A stretch of 64,000 bases of DNA. Source: Fonsecaea monophora. Lineage: Eukaryota; Ascomycota; Eurotiomycetes; Chaetothyriales; Herpotrichiellaceae. A model generated the notes under the pieces. It saw only the letters and a program-made list of their open reading frames with translations. It was not told the origin of the DNA and made no database searches. The stretch is taken from assembly GCF_001642475.1 (NCBI RefSeq), contig NW_019173944.1:1-64000 (forward strand), written 5' to 3'. This document shows positions 47,504-59,004 of the stretch, piece after piece. Numbering within the stretch: the stretch's first letter is position 1; the number at the start of each line of letters is the position of its first letter. The translations under genes and the position numbers were made by a program.

Positions 47504-47971
47504 ACAACGGCGCAAAAAGACATGCTAATGGAACGGGAATAATTCCTATATTGTTACGTCCTTATGAGGTTATCTGCCCAGATATAGTCTCGGGGTTTTC
47601 TGTACGGTTCAGCTCATTAGCCCAGGTTGTTCTGTCTCGCGTGGTGGCGCTGCTTAGGTCAAGAAAGGGGTTTGCTTTGTTCTCGCTATGAAACATCAGC
47701 TTTTTAAGGTAGCGATAGGTTGTCAAAAATGGAATTGCATATTTAAATTTCCAGAATTCTTTTCTCCGGGCTTTAGTGCGTTCCATCTCTGCGTTTCTTC
47801 GTGCCTCCCATCTTCGTCGTTCATGAATCTGCGAATCGAAACATACCTGCCTACAGTATTTATATCCATACATAAATACATTCATACGCATATAACCACC
47901 TAACGTATGTAGATACGTAGGCATCCATCCCCATCCGTCGAGCCAGGCCTGGCGCCGCAGGATTTCCTCGC
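47504..47971. other. Convergent intergenic region, 468 bases
   Basis: This is the 3' flank of the monooxygenase and of GMF. It is A/T-richer than its neighbours, with ATACATAAATACATTCATACGCAT-type words near 47,868. No gene is supported; the long open frame on the minus strand reading into GMF is out of GMF's frame. Confidence 0.45.
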
Positions 47972-48870
47972 TCAGTCCTCGCCCTTCAACCGGCCCTCGA
48001 TATCCTGCAAGTCCTCGGCGTCGGCAATCTCCAGCACGCGATTCACCTCGGCGGTCGAGCGCATCAACTCGACCGCCCCGGCGTAGCTCATCCGCATGTT
48101 GGGGTTGCAGTTCACGGGCAGGTAGTACAGCAGGACGTAGGGAACGGATTGGCGTCCGGAAGCCTGTGCGGTGGGGAAGGTAGTCGTTTGTCAGCATAAT
48201 TCGTGATTCTTAGGATGCTCGCAAAGGAAGGCTGGAGAGAGCAGGGAGGACGTACCAAAGTCAACGGATAGCTCAAGAGGACGAACCGCGGAGACGAGTC
48301 TGGGAGTTCGTCGGCCAGTTCGAGCAGGTCGCTGTATGTGTCGTCGGAGGAGGGTTTGATTTCTTGGGTCTTGGTGTCGATCTGATCTATATGATTTTGC
48401 AACGACGAGGCGCAGTTAGCCTCTGATGCTCATTCTGCCTGGTGAGAGACTAAGCAAACACTCTGATCAATCCAAGTCTCGCAAGGCCACGGTGGACTTG
48501 AGATCGGCTGCTATTGATCATGATGGTCCCATAGAGCGTGTTCCTCTGATGTGGCCTCTCAATTCTGCAAGGCCGGCATCACCCTTTTGAAGATGGAAGT
48601 CTCAAGGAGCTCCACGGATATCAAGAGCGCATCCGCTTCAAGACAACTCACAAATTTTAGCCAAGGGCGTCTTCGCCCTGGACGTGCCTAGCCGGAACTT
48701 GCGCAGCTGATCCTTGGTCTCTTGCGAGAAGGTGTAGAGCCTCGACTCTGACTGGTTGGGTCAGTGGGGAAACAAGAGAACTACAGCGTCGGTGTTGGTT
48801 GTAGGATAGAGGGGCAAAGTGTTCATGTTCGAGAACATAACCCTGGGATGGGAACGAGGAGCAATACCAT
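47972..48870 (-). CDS. Glia maturation factor homologue (ADF/cofilin family)
   Basis: Four coding pieces, 48870-48868, 48751-48652, 48386-48256 and 48163-47972, give 141 aa, the normal GMF length. GMF binds Arp2/3, debranches actin filaments and inhibits nucleation. The joined N-terminus MSESRLYTFSQETKDQLRKF is the family consensus, followed by RLGTSRAKTPLAKIYQIDTK. Then come LLELADELPDSSPRFVLLSY and the Arp2/3-facing SVPYVLLYYLPVNCNPNMRM, with YAGAVELMRSTAEVNRVLEI. The first coding exon is only the ATG, placed next to a GTATTG donor. The second intron is 265 bases, long for this window. The exons from 48751 on are certain; the ATG exon is the best-fitting solution. Confidence 0.9.
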
Positions 48871-49403
48871 GTTTGTTTCACTGGGCCCCTCTTGGACTCT
48901 ACTAGAACCTGCGCGACTAGGTCTCTCGTCTATCCCGTGTGATCCGGGTTGTTCGTCACGGAGAGTGATTCCGACAACAGCGATGTTGTGCTCTTTGGCG
49001 CTAGCTCTCTAGAGGGCTCAGCCTTGTCTGGTGCCTGATCTTCAAGTAGTGGGGTTGCCTCAGATAGAAGGAGTTGACGCGAGAGTCCGCGGTGGATTGC
49101 GGTTCGACGTGAGGATTTTCTTAGCCGGAGATTCGCATCACTTGGTGCAAGTCCAGCGTCGCGAGATGATTTTATGGAATGGGTTGTCAGCGTTGGAGTA
49201 ATTGAGATGTTGGACGGGCTGGCTGGCCGGTGGTCGGTTGATGGTGGGGCACATTCATCCTTCTCAGTCGGCTTATGTATCAACCTGCGCCCTGCATTTC
49301 TGTCGGCATCACTCTTCTCAATGCAAAACTACCGTTGAAATACAACGGTCTTTCCCATTGCACCCATCACCCCTCACTCGCTCCCCATCGTCCACGGCGA
49401 TCA
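48871..49403. promoter_or_regulatory. Divergent promoter region, GMF / MoCF-domain gene
   Basis: The 533-base spacer lies between two divergent starts. A 117-codon open frame on the minus strand (49283-48930) lacks any ATG and is treated as chance. Confidence 0.45.
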
Positions 49404-50545
49404 ATGTTCTCTCGCCTCTCTCTAGTTGCTAGACACCTTCTACGACCTTTGCCGAACTACGCGCACCGTTCTGCCGCCGCCTTGTCCTCGTCCTCGTCCT
49501 CGATTTCGAAGATGACATCATCTAAAGTCGACTCCAGCTCTGCGTCCAAAAATGGAACGATACATACGGCAGGATGTATAGTTATAGGAGATGAGGTGCT
49601 AGGTGGGAAGGTCAGAACACTCATCCGCAATGGTGGCTTGGGATAAAGGCAGGACTGACGCCTGTGCGCGAATGTTGTTAGACTGTCGACACTAACTCCG
49701 CATATTTTGCCCGCTTCTGCTTTTCCCTGGGGATGCAATTGAAGAGAATCGAGGTTATTGCAGACGATGAAGACGAGATAATAGAGGCTGCTAGGCGCAT
49801 GTCTAAGAACTATGATTTCGTGGTAACGAGTGGTGGGATCGGGCCCACGTATGTCTTTCCAGCTCTCCATCTTGAGCCGGCTGTGCATCCACTGACAAAC
49901 TGAAGCCACGATGATATAACGTACAAGTCAATAGCCAAAGCATTTGGGCTTGAGCTCAAATTGCACGAGCCCACCATGGCCAAGATGAGGAAATACTCTC
50001 GACCTCACAAATCACAGCCAGATTTCGACTGGGATAAACCTTCACCAGCCTTGACCGCGAAAATGCGCATGGCCCAACTCCCAACGGACCCTAATATCCC
50101 CGATGAGGAGCAGGTCTTGTTTGTTAAGGAGGATCTCTGGGTCCCAATCTCGGTGGTGAACGGTAACATCCACATCCTACCTGGTGTGCCGAGGATATTC
50201 GAGACGCTGCTGGACGGGATGAAGCCTCGCATTCTTCCTCGTCTGAAAGATCCCGAAGGCAAGGGAATGTATCGAATGCTCTTTAGCACTCCGTTAGCGG
50301 AGAGCCAGGTCGCACATTACCTTACTGAATTAGCTGCCAAGGTCGAGCCCAAGGGCATCAAGGTGGGAAGTTATCCTCGATGGGGCAAGAACAGGAATGT
50401 GGTGACGTTGGTGGGCAGTGATCGAGAATACATGGACACGTTAGAGGCGGAAGTGGCTGCGGGTGTCAGGGGCATGAGGATCGGAGTAGAAGGTGAAGAT
50501 GATACCGACGATGAGACCGATGTGAGAAAGGATAAAGATGCATGA
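49404..50545 (+). CDS. Molybdopterin-binding (MoCF/MPTb) domain protein, possible mitochondrial leader
   Basis: Exons 49404-49610, 49682-49848 and 49906-50545 encode 337 aa. The MoCF fold (CinA/MoaB/FLAD1-type) is shown by TAGCIVIGDEVLGGKTVDTN, FARFCFSLGMQLKRIEVIAD and FVVTSGGIGPTHDDITYKSI (about 115-130), with the later block VNGNIHILPGVPRIF. In CinA-like and FLAD1-like relatives this domain acts as a nucleotide-type hydrolase; the exact reaction here is not established. No PAPS-reductase/FAD-synthase domain follows. The first 36 residues are rich in Arg, Leu and Ser with no acids (MFSRLSLVARHLLRPLP), like a mitochondrial presequence. A second ATG at residue 37 would give a form without it. 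The first donor is GTCAGA. Confidence 0.85.
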
Positions 50546-53140
50546 CGCTATTCTAGAACCCTAAAGATCAACTTGTGTGTCGTTTTCCTAAAGGACACCC
50601 TTCAAGATCGTGGTTTCTTTTCCGTTCAACGAACTACCTAAGCTCGATCCGGATCCTGTAAGCGAGGTCGTTACATGTGTCGCAGGCGATCTCATGCAAA
50701 ATATTGCCTAGGTCGCCAGGATGCTACGCAAATCGAATAGAAGACGTGGGGAGATTTTCGTCAGAGGTCGTGTCTTATTGCATCCTTGGGAATATCAAGC
50801 AGCTAGCTTGCGAATCAAATGAGGAGGTGCCACACCTGGGAAACCACGTGGACCGAACACTCGCAGTCAATGCATCAAATGGTAGCGTCGTGGTTGCTTG
50901 TGCCTTCATATTGGTGCATATCATCACTCAAGCATGAGGGATTGCCAGTAGTGGTGCAGGTCCAGGTGGAATCGAGCAGACTTCAAATATGGGCAATTTT
51001 CCAGAATGTCACCCTGACTAAGTGGGATATCTGAAAGGGGGTTGACGATCGGCGAGCTGACACCCATCTTCCTCCACAGCTCTTGTACCTGTCATCATGT
51101 TCGGGCCTGCTGGGGCAGGAGGAAGATCAAATCGATACCACTTCTGCTCGTATTTCCGACGGTGTGGGTAACGACTGGTCGTGTTTGTCCTTTCACGGAA
51201 TCCCCTTGCCCTCAAGAGCCAAGACGGACTGGTCTGTGGGTTGGTTTGCTCGCTTCTGCCAGGGGCTGGGTGGGAATAACAACCAGAGGCGGGAATGACG
51301 CTTGTGCTTGAACTCGTAGGCTAAAACGGTGACCTTTGCCATATGTACTCGTACTCGGCCATGTCGCTATAGATCCTGCCCAACAGAGGAGGCAGTGGCA
51401 ACGCGGTATAACCGTTATCTCATGTTTGCTTCTTGCCCCTACCCGGCCTGTAGGTAAGGACTCGGTAGTGCGTAGCATGATGTCCCGAACGCATGGAAGC
51501 CACAACGTAAGAGGAGGAAGGTTTCCAGGACGTTGACAAGGGATAGAAGCGCGGTGCTAGGGGAAGGCATGTTCGAGACGGCGTGTGAACGGGTGTGATG
51601 GGTGGAGGAGCCGCCGAATCAACGGCTGGTCGAGGCATTAAGTGCAAGTTTTGGCTGGAACTGGGCGGGCGGGTATGCAGCGGTTACCGCCCACCCGGTT
51701 TTCTTGGGGAGCCATGTTTGGGTCAAGGTCACCAGAGGAAGGGGATGCATTTTCTAGCACTAACATGGGCACCACGCTAGGGCCCTTGGTTCATTGCCTT
51801 GTCGGCCGCACTCCACCAACTGGTTGGCGGTAGCTAGGCGAGCATAGGGGCGTTCGTTTTCGGTAGGGAATAGGGGGCAACGGAGGCTGTGAAGAAAAAA
51901 CCGAGAACAAAAAACACAATTGATCGGGACTTGATCACCAAGGAGAGGTGAATGCAGGCCGTAGGTGTATCCGCAAGGCAACAATGGCTGCGTAAAAAGA
52001 GAGGACAAGGCCACACCACCCGAAAGTATAGTAGATCTGGCAAGCAAGAGAACCTCCTCGCAGGTAGGCACCTGATGACCCTATCGCCGATTATGGTCTG
52101 TACTTGTAGTTTGGGGGAGTACCGAACAACTGCAAGTATTCACTAGCACCAAGTAACAAAGCCAACCAAGGATGGTGGAGGGCGCAAAGGCGTTGCCTGC
52201 GATCGGGTTGGCGTCTCCCTCGCCCTCTTCTTGTCTTGGAACAAACATATTTCTTCTCCCTTTTGCAACGGCCACCTTCCCCAATGTATTGATTCTTTGC
52301 GAACCGATAGTCTTGTTGTCGCGAGAACGAGCACGATAAGACCACCGACTAAGTCCGTGTTTGGTCAAACAGAATCTCAACCAACCCCTCTCCTATCGCG
52401 CATTCTCACACTCACACACTCAAGTCTCCTCAGCGGCTGGTGTGATAAAGTGGTTGCAGTGCCTCCCTTCATCCTTCCCACCTGGCCCCCTTGTTGGCTC
52501 CTCTCCCTGCGAACCCTTGATCCTGGTCCTAGACTAGAGTCTCAGTCCACATCCACACCACTTCAGGCCAGCCCATTCCTAGAACCTCCCTGGCGTACTA
52601 CTGCCCTTGACCCAAACTCTCCACTGTTCATTCTGCGAGCACGACTCACCATCGCTGTTTCCGTCAGTTCCTCGACTCTTGCACGACGCTTCTGAACCTT
52701 TACCTTCCAAACTATCCTCAACCGAGCCTCACAAGCGAACGCGAACCCCTCGAAATATTGCTGAGCTATCGAAACCTCCGTCTCTTTTCCTCCTCGCCTC
52801 GTCTACAGTCACCTCGCAAGTCGCTGTTACAAAGCGCTTCAACACCTCTGTTTCACTTCAAGCTGCCGAGGACGACCGATCATCCACCTGTCTCTCATTC
52901 TCCTCCTCCACCACCACTTTCCGTCGATCCTGATCACTTTGCCCGCGAACGGAACCCGTCCTCGCCTGCGCCCTTGCCCTTTTCGTCGGACGCCCTTTGG
53001 CCGAGCGCTCCTGTATCGCAATTTTGCAGTCTGAGCATCACTTTGCCAGGATAACGCCACCCTTGAACGTTTTTGGAATACCTGTCTCTGGGCGAGGCTT
53101 TTCATTCCGAGACCCCGAGCTGTGGCTGTAGCTCTCTGTC
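50546..53140. other. Long intergenic / RAS leader region, 2.6 kb
   Basis: No gene can be supported. The right-hand 750 bases (about 52,380-53,130) are strongly pyrimidine-rich with CCTC and CTTC words and several short upstream frames, consistent with a long 5' UTR and promoter of RAS. The left part shows nothing recognisable, including no tRNA. Confidence 0.5.
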
Positions 53141-53918
53141 ATGGCTTCAAAGGTGCTTTGACCCCGATTTTACACATTTCCTCTTCGTATCCTACAGGAG
53201 AGAATGTCACAACTAACGCAACCGTTGCAGTTTCTGCGCGAATACAAGCTGGTGGTGGTAGGAGGTGGTGGAGTGGGCAAATCGTGCTTGACTATCCAAC
53301 TGATCCAAAGCCACTTTGTTGACGAATACGATCCTACAATTGAAGGTTCGCATGAATCACGAAAGTCATCAAACTCTGGAAGTAGGCTGACATACGTCTC
53401 CAGACTCATATCGCAAGCAATGCATGATAGATGATGAAGTTGCCCTCCTCGATGTTCTGGACACGGCTGGTCAAGAAGAATACTCGGCCATGAGAGAACA
53501 ATACATGAGGACTGGCGAAGGGTTTTTACTTGTCTATTCGATAACCTCGCGACAGTCGTTCGAAGAAATCATGACTTTCCAGCAACAGATTCTCCGAGTC
53601 AAGGACAAAGATTACTTCCCCATCATTCTCGTGGGCAACAAGTGTGATCTTGAGTCGGAAAGAGTGGTTTCGAAAGAGGAGGGAGCTCAGTTGGCGAGAC
53701 AGTTTGGCTGCAAATTCATCGAAACGTCTGCAAAATCCCGAATAAACGTTGACAATGCCTTCTACGACCTCGTTCGAGAAATTCGAAGATATAACCGAGA
53801 GATGTCAGGGTATCCCGGTGGCGCGCCTGGTCTTGGATCCCTAGGCCCTGGTCAAAAGATGGAGATGGATAACCACGCAGACAGCGCAGGCTGCTGCAGC
53901 CGGTGTGTGGTCATGTAG
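53141..53918 (+). CDS. RAS1: Ras GTPase (RAS1/RasA type)
   Basis: Exons 53141-53152, 53231-53345 and 53404-53918 give 213 aa. Ras switches between GDP and GTP to drive cAMP/MAPK signalling at membranes. The G-domain motifs are complete: P-loop GGGGVGKSCL, effector loop YDPTIEDSY (split by intron 2), DTAGQEEYSAMREQYMRTGE, NKCD and SAK. The hypervariable tail contains GCCSRCVVM, giving a CAAX box (CVVM, farnesylation) with adjacent cysteines for palmitoylation. The first coding exon is only 12 bases (MASK), followed by a 78-base intron with CTAAC branch point. A start within exon 2 would lose the N-terminal strand, so the short exon is preferred. Confidence 0.95.
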
Positions 53919-54650
53919 AGGAACGGGGAAAGCTTGAAGAAGAGGTCACCCATGGCGCAATACCCACATCTCACATCCCACAAGCGAATGGTTGCTGGGG
54001 CTCTTTGACCGCACGGAGTTTAAGAGTGCATTTGTCTCTCGTGGAATGGAACTGGACTGACTGGTTTGGCTTGCATTGTTTTTCTTGGGGTGCTCAAAAG
54101 TCGTTGAGAATCAAGATTTCTTGAGGCTTGCGCCGCAAAATTGAAAGATTATCTTCTTCTACATATTATTTGGGAGGTTGAAAAGGCAGGTTTTGGCAGT
54201 CATGGAGGATGATTCTGCCACGGCGTTTGATTCTTATGGGATGCAAGTCATACACCAGATACAGAGAACAGGCATCCCACTGGGGACAAGACGGATGAGG
54301 AGGGAGATTACTGAAGGCGGTCCACTAAGTCTCGCCTTTCTCCCAGAATGAGATCTTCGGTATTGAAACGCAAATGTCGTGGCTATGAACCTTGACCGTT
54401 GATGTTCTGTTGGATACCTGCACCTGCCAACGTAGATGTCGCGCCAGTCGTGATATGATATTCTGACTGACTACCGAGTCCAGCAGTGGTGGTGCTGGTG
54501 ATACTTCGACCCGCTCCTCCTGCGCATTGTCCATTCAAAATCCTCCTGGTTCCTCCTTCACCAACCTTCTATGGCCTTTCCTTGTTACCATACACTTCCG
54601 CTCGTGAAACTTCAACTCCCACATCACAAATACATCAGCCACTGACCGAA
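53919..54650. other. Intergenic, 732 bases
   Basis: This holds the RAS 3' flank followed by the promoter/leader of the aprataxin gene. The frame of the latter is open from about 54,486 but has no ATG before 54651. Nothing else seen. Confidence 0.45.
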
Positions 54651-55478
54651 ATGGCATCAAAGCCCGGAGTCGTCACTGATGAGCAGGCTGAGGAAGCATC
54701 CAAGCCTAGCGCTCTCGCCACCAAGCGCAATGCCTTTTCAGAACTCATGTCACCCAAATCCAAGCATCCAAAGCCAGAGGACTTCAAGCACACAGGCAAG
54801 CTCAGCAACTCAGGCGATCCACGCAACGGCCTCCTCGCGTACATTTTGGAGCCGGCCAAGTTCCCCTCAGATATTGTCATTCTACATAATGATAAAACAG
54901 TCCTGGTTCGGGATGCATTTCCAAAAGCTACAGTCCATCTACTTCTTCTACCACGAGACCCAGCGAAACAAACTCTCAATCCGCGTGATGCCTTGGACGA
55001 CCAGGAGTTTCTGGACATGGTGCGGACGGAGGCCTCTGCAGCCGTCAAGCTGGCGGCATCCGAGTTGTCCAGGTTGATCAGTCCTTACTCGGAAACATGC
55101 AAAGCACGTATTGCTGCAATGGAAAGCGAGAACCCTCCAGACAATCCACCACCTGGACGAGACTTCACCAAGGAGTTCAAAGTAGGAATCCATGCACATC
55201 CTTCGATGAATCATCTACATATCCACATCATCAGCCGCGACATGCATTCGGATCGACTGAAGCACCGGAAGCATTACAACAGCTTCAATACCGACTTCTT
55301 CATCCCGCTAGAGGATTTCCCGCTCGCACGGGATGATATCAGGCGCCAAACAAGCTATCAGAATGCCAATTTGACGAAGGATTACAAGTGCTGGCGCTGC
55401 GGAAAGATGTTTGGGAATAAGTTCACACAGCTCAAAGCTCACCTCGAAGACGAATTCAAAGCATGGAGGAAGGAATAA
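54651..55478 (+). CDS. HNT3: Aprataxin-like protein (DNA 5'-adenylate hydrolase)
   Basis: The 275-aa single-exon protein removes AMP from abortive DNA ligation ends in the nucleus, as known for Hnt3/APTX. The HIT domain spans about 55-215: an N-terminal segment GLLAYILEPAKFPSDIVILH, AFPKATVHLLLLPRD, then the catalytic HPSMNHLHIHIISRDM (HxHxHxx). The C-terminal zinc finger reads CWRCGKMFGNKFTQLKAHLE followed by DE, giving the aprataxin Cys2-His-Glu arrangement. As in other fungi there is no N-terminal FHA domain. ATG 54651 yields MASKPGVV and is chosen because the frame upstream has no ATG. It is convergent with the next gene with only about 90 bases between stops. Confidence 0.94.
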   Translation: MASKPGVVTDEQAEEASKPSALATKRNAFSELMSPKSKHPKPEDFKHTGKLSNSGDPRNGLLAYILEPAKFPSDIVILHNDKTVLVRDAFPKATVHLLLLPRDPAKQTLNPRDALDDQEFLDMVRTEASAAVKLAASELSRLISPYSETCKARIAAMESENPPDNPPPGRDFTKEFKVGIHAHPSMNHLHIHIISRDMHSDRLKHRKHYNSFNTDFFIPLEDFPLARDDIRRQTSYQNANLTKDYKCWRCGKMFGNKFTQLKAHLEDEFKAWRKE

Positions 55479-55565
55479 TCTCGTCAAACACTTTTGTCTG
55501 GCAACATTTGACAGAACCTGCCGAGTGTGCTTAATGCAAAGTTATCTTCTCTGAAGGTGACGGCT

Positions 55566-56720
55566 TCATCTTGTTTCAGAGCCAGAATATCTGTCTCTGC
55601 CACGGTCGCGGCTGTAACTTCTCACTGGCACAATCCGCTCTCGCCGCGCATGCTCACTGTCACCTACATCCACAAAGATTCTTCCAGGGTGAATGAGTTC
55701 GGACTCATACCGTGTTTTTGGACTGCGGTTGCTGCGCTGTCTCGTATTGGTGGTTTCACCTTGCCGAGATCTGCCACTCTCCGAGTGTGCCCGCGTAACT
55801 TCTCTTTCTTCACGTTGTCGGACAAACTGACTAGCTGTGGTTGGACGTCGACTTGGAGTCAGTAAGCTGCCAGTCCTCGATCTCACGTTACGCCTGGCGG
55901 TGCCTCGAATACCACCGCCACCGCCACCTCGACTATCGCTGGAGCTGCCGTGTGCACTTCTTCCACGACCCCCTCGGCCTCCTAACCTGTTCAAGCAGCG
56001 CTTCACTAGTTCATCGGTCTCAAACACGTCTCTCTCGATCCTGCGAATCTGAATACGTTGAACTTGAGTCAACATGTCTTCGACAGTGGATCTACTTTGC
56101 CACCTAGCGGGAGTTAGTCCAGTTCGAAGTGCAGTCGCTAGAACTGAACCCACCAGATGAAACGATGGGCAAGATCGGTTTGATAGTAATGAGGCTGATG
56201 CTCGGGAGCAAATCCTGCTTCGGCCAACTCCATTCGACCCCTTGTCTTGGTCTTATCTGGTCTGGCACGGGGTTTCTCTTCGACATCACTTTCACCCCAG
56301 TAGTCGCCCTTCTGGACCTGCTCTGCGCGCAAAGGATTTCCTATAAGGAACGGCCGTTCGATGTTCTTGAACTGTTGCCATATCTTATCGATTGACGATT
56401 GGAGAAGTTGGGCCACTTCTCGCTGCTTTCGCGTCCGTTTGCGCAGCGAAGGAAAGACACCATACTGGTCCCCTTCACGGCATCGATAGCGCAGGAGAGC
56501 TCGTTCTTCTTCGATCTCTTGTCGAAGGTTGCCTAACATAAGCGGGATGGCCGTGTCAGCTTTGCGAATCGTTGATATAAGATCTCGATACACTCCTGCA
56601 ATATGATGAGATTCGTGGCAGAAGCTGTTCTTTCAGACTCATTTACGCACCCAGCAAGGTTGCCAGTGTGATGGCAAAGGAGATGAATCCGATGATTTGA
56701 GATGCTAGAGCGATGCTCAT
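55566..56720 (-). CDS. Uncharacterised fungal membrane-anchored protein, 349 aa
   Basis: Exons 56720-56651, 56595-56154 and 56103-55566 close in frame; the introns are 55 and 50 bases, the second with a CTAAC branch point. The N-terminus MSIALASQIIGFISFAITLA plus TLLGVYRDL forms one membrane helix. A charged helical region follows (LGNLRQEIEEERALLRYRCR). Then RFIWWQSRSTVEDMLTQVQR with IQIRRIERDVFETDELV is a segment seen, from memory, in a widespread but unnamed Pezizomycotina family. The tail is Arg/Gly/Ser-rich. The frame is open upstream of 56720 (TWVDTLRNVS), which resembles the usual family N-terminus. The true start may therefore lie on an undetected upstream exon. Confidence 0.72.
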
Positions 56721-57366
56721 GCTGACATTCCGAAGGGTGTCTACCCAAGTATCAAGCTTCCATACAACACATGGATACCTCCTTTGCCCTAGGACTTGGA
56801 TGCAGCAAGCCACAACTGAACTATCCGGATAACGCCAAATCTGGAGGAGCGTGTGTACGTGCTTTAACGCTTAGATTGACTGACGATGTATAGTCTGAGC
56901 CAAACACCAATGAGACGGGAAAGCCAACTCATCCGCAACGGCCGCGCGTGGTCAAATGTGAATCATTGATGTTCCTGTCAATCTTGCTACAGGAGTTCGG
57001 CTGATCCGGATCCGGAAAAGTGTTCCTGGCTTACATCAAAAGTTCCAATTCTCCCCCCACAAGGCGGTTGCACCCGGCCACCTTCAGCACCGAACACCAA
57101 AAGGGAAGACTGATCTTCTCGTCGAGGCTCAGTGTCGAGGGGCTATCGGCACGAGCGAGATATACAGGGATGATACTCTATCATCTGCATCGGCAACGGT
57201 GATTCGTGGGTCATTTTGCCATGACGGCATTCCTCCACTGATCATCTCGATGTCATGTTCACATGGCGATACAAGAATAAATCTCCGTCAATACCTTGTG
57301 TCTGTAAATGCCTCAACAAATTCTACGGCCCTTCAATAAACACTTTTCGCGGTCGAGTGGAACACC
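56721..57366. promoter_or_regulatory. Divergent intergenic region, 646 bases
   Basis: This lies between the 349-aa gene and the dehydrogenase gene. It may contain a missed first exon of the former (in-frame open sequence reaches about 56,790). No repeat or RNA gene seen. Confidence 0.4.
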
Positions 57367-58388
57367 ATGCCGGACAAGCCACAAGCACCGCCAACCGCCT
57401 ATCCTGCAAGCTCGCTAAAGGAACAAGACCAAGAAGGCGGTAAAGGACTTGATTCGAAGCTCGCGCCAAACGCCAACTGGACACAACTCGAGTTTTGGGA
57501 CGATGAAGGGAATGCTCCCTATCTGAGAGATTATGAGGGTCGTGGCCTGCTCAAGGATAAAGCGGTGATTGTGACGGGTGGGGATTCTGGTATTGGACGA
57601 GCCGTTGCTGTGCTGATGGCGCGCGAAGGTGCCGACGTCACCTTCGTCTATCTTCCAGAAGAAGAGGAAGATGCCCAATGGACAAAGAATCAGATTGAGA
57701 AGGCAGGGAGGCAAGCTCAACCACTTACCCTGGATGTCACCTCGGAAGAGAACTGTAAGAAGATTGTCGAGGCACACATGAACAAATTCGGCAAATTGTC
57801 CGTCCTTGTCAACAATTCAGCCATGCAAGAGATCTGCAATGACATTGAAGACATCAATCTCGGGGTTGTGGAGAAAACTTTCCGCACCAATATCTTGAGC
57901 ATGTTTGCCATGGTCAAATACGCCCTTCCTCATATGAAGCGTGGCTCGAGCATTGTCAATTCAAGCTCGGTTGCGGCATATATGGGCAATCCTCAACTTG
58001 TGGACTATAGCTCGACAAAAGGAGCCATCACCACATTCACGAGGAGCCTGGCACAGCAGTTGGCGCCTAAGGGTATCAGGGTCAATGCTGTTGCACCTGG
58101 GATCATGTATGTTTATCACAGCTTCCTTCTACAACGCCCACTTTCCTTCTCAACTCTACGACGTACTGACATTATCTCTACAATGACAGTTGGACGCCGC
58201 TTCAGCCTGCTACCAAAGGAAACCCACCTGAAGCAATGTCTGCGCTTGGAGTCGAGGAGGCACCCCTCCAACGGCCGGGAATGCCTGTTGAAATGGCCAC
58301 GGCGTATGTGTTTCTAGCGTCACCTCTGGGATCATACTTTACGGGTGAAACCATTCATGGTACAGGAGGATTAGAGATGCAGGGTTGA
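57367..58388 (+). CDS. Extended short-chain dehydrogenase/reductase (SDR)
   Basis: Exons 57367-58106 and 58190-58388 (83-base intron) give 312 aa. The N-terminal 60-residue extension with YLRDYEGRGLLKDK precedes the Rossmann motif VIVTGGDSGIGRAVAVLMAR (TGxxxGIG). That layout is typical of the YghA/YhdF-like stress-related SDRs of bacteria and fungi. Further motifs are LVNNSA, the catalytic SSVAAYMGNPQLVDYSSTKG (Ser, Tyr and Lys present) and RVNAVAPG. The second exon supplies the usual C-terminus GMPVEMATAYVFLASPLGSY followed by FTGETIHGTGG. Without splicing the frame runs on to 58317 with unrelated sequence. The substrate is unknown. Confidence 0.92.
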
Positions 58389-59004
58389 CTCCAGAACATA
58401 TATATCCTAAGAATGTCACATTCAAGACAGACAGATATGGCCACGGTCCAGGAGGTTTTTTACTTGCACAAATCTACCGTTATTGCACCGCATCACGGAA
58501 ACGCAGACGGCCAGGTGCTGCGCCAACCCAGAGACGAGGCTGTGAGGATGAAGCGAGGCGCTTTGACTGAGCCCCGACATTCAGCCACAGCGACTCCCGA
58601 TTTTCTTTGTAAGTGATTGGCACATTCTTGTCTCCTGGTTCGCTTACTGCCTTACCTTTATCCGTACCTCATATCAGCTGAGCGACCTTATTCGTGGGAC
58701 CTATGTGAGGCACTTTTGTTCTTGCCTTGTCAACCTTGCCAGGCCACAACAGACCTTTGTGTCCTCTCTTCTTCAGCCTAACCTGCAGCTTTCTTTTCTT
58801 TCCTTTTTCTTCGGGTTCGTCGAGAACTTCATACTGCAAACTCACTTCAACTTAGCAGATCTGAGCTGAAAGAATGAGCATACTGGGGATGTCCATATTC
58901 CCGCGTGCGTATTGGTTGTTCAGCGAGGCCTCATTCCCGCATGAGCACGGTCCTCAATATTCGATAGAGGCCTCCACAAAACAATAGATTCCGGTGGACA
59001 GGCT
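58389..59004. other. Intergenic, 616 bases
   Basis: This is the 3' flank of the SDR gene and the CT-rich promoter/leader (about 58,770-58,850) of the next gene. No gene or repeat seen. Confidence 0.45.

Noticed and set aside
47562..48197. 211-codon minus-strand frame covering the end of GMF
   Set aside because: It is out of frame with the clear GMF exon 48163-47972 and continues into A/T-rich 3' flank.
48930..49283. 117-codon minus-strand frame between GMF and the MoCF gene
   Set aside because: It contains no ATG, has no recognised motif, and lies in a divergent promoter.
50677..51311. Several 60-95 codon frames in the RAS upstream region
   Set aside because: They overlap on both strands, have poor initiation and show no protein-like conservation pattern.
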